A stretch of 64,000 nt of DNA from Caballeronia sp. Lep1P3 (GTDB lineage Bacteria > Pseudomonadota > Gammaproteobacteria > Burkholderiales > Burkholderiaceae): positions 1 through 64,000 of the forward strand of contig NZ_CP084266.1 of assembly GCF_022879595.1 (NCBI RefSeq), written 5' to 3'. The notes under the pieces were generated by a model. The model worked only from the letters and a program-made list of their open reading frames with translations. It was not told the origin of the DNA and made no database searches. Every line of letters starts with the position of its first letter. Position 1 is the stretch's first letter. Shown piece by piece: positions 63,005-64,000 of the stretch. Position numbers and translations under genes: made by a program.

Positions 63005-64000
63005 TTACATGCCGTGCTTCGTCACGACCGATTCCCACTGCCCGTTCTTCACCTGATACAGCGTCGAGGACGCATTCTTCAGCGCGCCGTTGTCGTCGAA
63101 CGCAATGGGTCCCGTGATGCCCTCGAACGATATTTTCTTAAGCACCGGCCGATACACCTTCGGATCGGCGGAATTGGCCTTCTGCATCGCGTTGATGGCG
63201 GCCCACGCCGCGTCGTAGCCGAACGGCGCATACGAAAGAATCGCGACGCCGAAGCGCTTCTGGAACTTGTCGCCGAACGCCTTGCCTTGCGGCAGTTTGT
63301 CGAGCGGGCTGCCGTATTCCCACGCCTGCGCGCCTTCGGCGGCATCGCCCGCGAGCTTCAGGAAATCGGCGTCCATCACGCCGCCGCCGCCCACGAACTG
63401 CGCGTTGATGCCGAGCTGCTTCATGCGTTTGGCGACCGCCGCCGCTTGCCGGTCGAGGCCGCCGAAGAAAATAAGATCGGCGTTCGCGGCCTTGAGACGC
63501 GTGAGCTGCGCGCTGAAATCGACGGTCTGGTTGTCGCTGAACTCGCGCGCGACGATCGTGCCGCCCTTCGCCTTGACCGCTTTCTCGAACTCGTCGGCTT
63601 CGCCCTGACCGAAGGCCGTTCTGTCGTCGATGATGCCGATGCGTTTCGCCTTCGTCGTCGTCACCGCGTACATGCCGGCGTTGCCCGCGTTCTGCGCATC
63701 GCTCGAAATCACGGTGAAGACGTTTTCGAGGCCGCGCGTGGTGATGGTCGGATTCGTCGCCGCCGGATCGATCATCGGAATGCCGGCGTTGTTGTAGATC
63801 GGCGAGGCGGGCAGCGTCGTGCCCGAATTGAAGTGACCGACGACCACGGCCACGCCGTCATCGACGAGCTTCTGCGCGGCCTGCACGCCGATGCGCGGAT
63901 CGGCCTGATCGTCTTCCGCCGCTATCTCGAACTTCGCGGTCTTGCCGCCGATGCTGATCTTTTTCGCGTTCGCTTCGTCGAGGGCGAGTTGCACGCCGTT
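63005..64000 (-). CDS. Branched-chain amino-acid ABC transporter binding protein (LivK-like), 5' end beyond window
   Basis: The C-terminal 331 residues of a periplasmic leucine-binding-type protein are present. The gene runs off the right edge, so the signal peptide and first strand are missing. Visible are LALDEAN near the edge, VVGHFNSGTTLPASPIYN, TRGLENVFTV, FGQGEADEFEKAVKAKGGTIVA, ADLIFFGGLDRQAAAVAKRMKQ and APFGYDAAWAAINAM. It is convergent with the LysR gene at a gap of two bases. It probably binds a branched-chain or other neutral amino acid. Partner genes would lie beyond the window. Confidence 0.9.
   Translation of the reverse strand, partial: NGVQLALDEANAKKISIGGKTAKFEIAAEDDQADPRIGVQAAQKLVDDGVAVVVGHFNSGTTLPASPIYNNAGIPMIDPAATNPTITTRGLENVFTVISSDAQNAGNAGMYAVTTTKAKRIGIIDDRTAFGQGEADEFEKAVKAKGGTIVAREFSDNQTVDFSAQLTRLKAANADLIFFGGLDRQAAAVAKRMKQLGINAQFVGGGGVMDADFLKLAGDAAEGAQAWEYGSPLDKLPQGKAFGDKFQKRFGVAILSYAPFGYDAAWAAINAMQKANSADPKVYRPVLKKISFEGITGPIAFDDNGALKNASSTLYQVKNGQWESVVTKHGM

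Overview
The window looks like the origin-proximal end of a secondary replicon (chromid or chromosome 2) of a Burkholderiaceae bacterium, most like Caballeronia or Paraburkholderia. The reasons are the high GC content, the Rep_3-type initiator starting at base 1, a convergent parA-parB pair, and several copies of the 16-bp palindrome CTTTATGCGCATAAAG, which I read as the cognate parS. No tRNA, rRNA, CRISPR array or insertion sequence was seen. Gene starts were chosen from ribosome-binding sites and family lengths, so some differ from the longest open frame.

Layout. 1-3400: replication and partition (rep, parB, parA, three perfect parS sites). 3400-6350: a Pat-like CoA-binding/GNAT protein and an unknown protein. 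6430-11170: an IclR-regulated L-fucose-type sugar oxidation operon (aldose dehydrogenase, lactonase, SDR, FAH-family hydrolase) closed by a strong terminator. 11190-17270: assorted genes (hotdog thioesterase, chemotaxis receptor, AGE epimerase, MgtC protein, small unknown proteins, flavin reductase).

17400-43690 is dominated by quaternary-ammonium catabolism. It holds a betaine/choline-type ABC ATPase and permease with a GlxA/AraC regulator, L-serine dehydratase, the sarcosine oxidase genes soxBDAG with a FolB-like gene, a GbdR-like regulator, and a long operon of dipeptidase, DUF5943-like protein, dgcA, dgcB, etfA, etfB, gbcA and gbcB. A betaine-binding protein and purU follow. Together these can take glycine betaine to dimethylglycine (GbcAB), sarcosine (DgcAB with its ETF) and glycine (SoxBDAG, methylene-THF). 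PurU drains the one-carbon pool, and serine made from glycine is deaminated to pyruvate by SdaA. A 31-bp two-box element occurs before both the ATPase gene and the distant binding-protein gene, which suggests shared AraC-type control. A class II aldolase gene in this block carries an apparent 1-base deletion.

43800-64000: a GT34-like glycosyltransferase, an unusual acetoacetyl-CoA-synthetase-like/carrier/thioesterase fusion, a hotdog thioesterase, CopA with a textbook CueR-type promoter, a PaiB-like protein, a DUF1254 lipoprotein, a giant DUF748/AsmA-like protein, DUF29, a DHA2 efflux pump, an amino-acid binding protein, an aminotransferase, a LysR regulator and a truncated LivK-like binding protein at the right edge. 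The fusion enzyme at 45261-48329 is the strongest candidate for undescribed chemistry.
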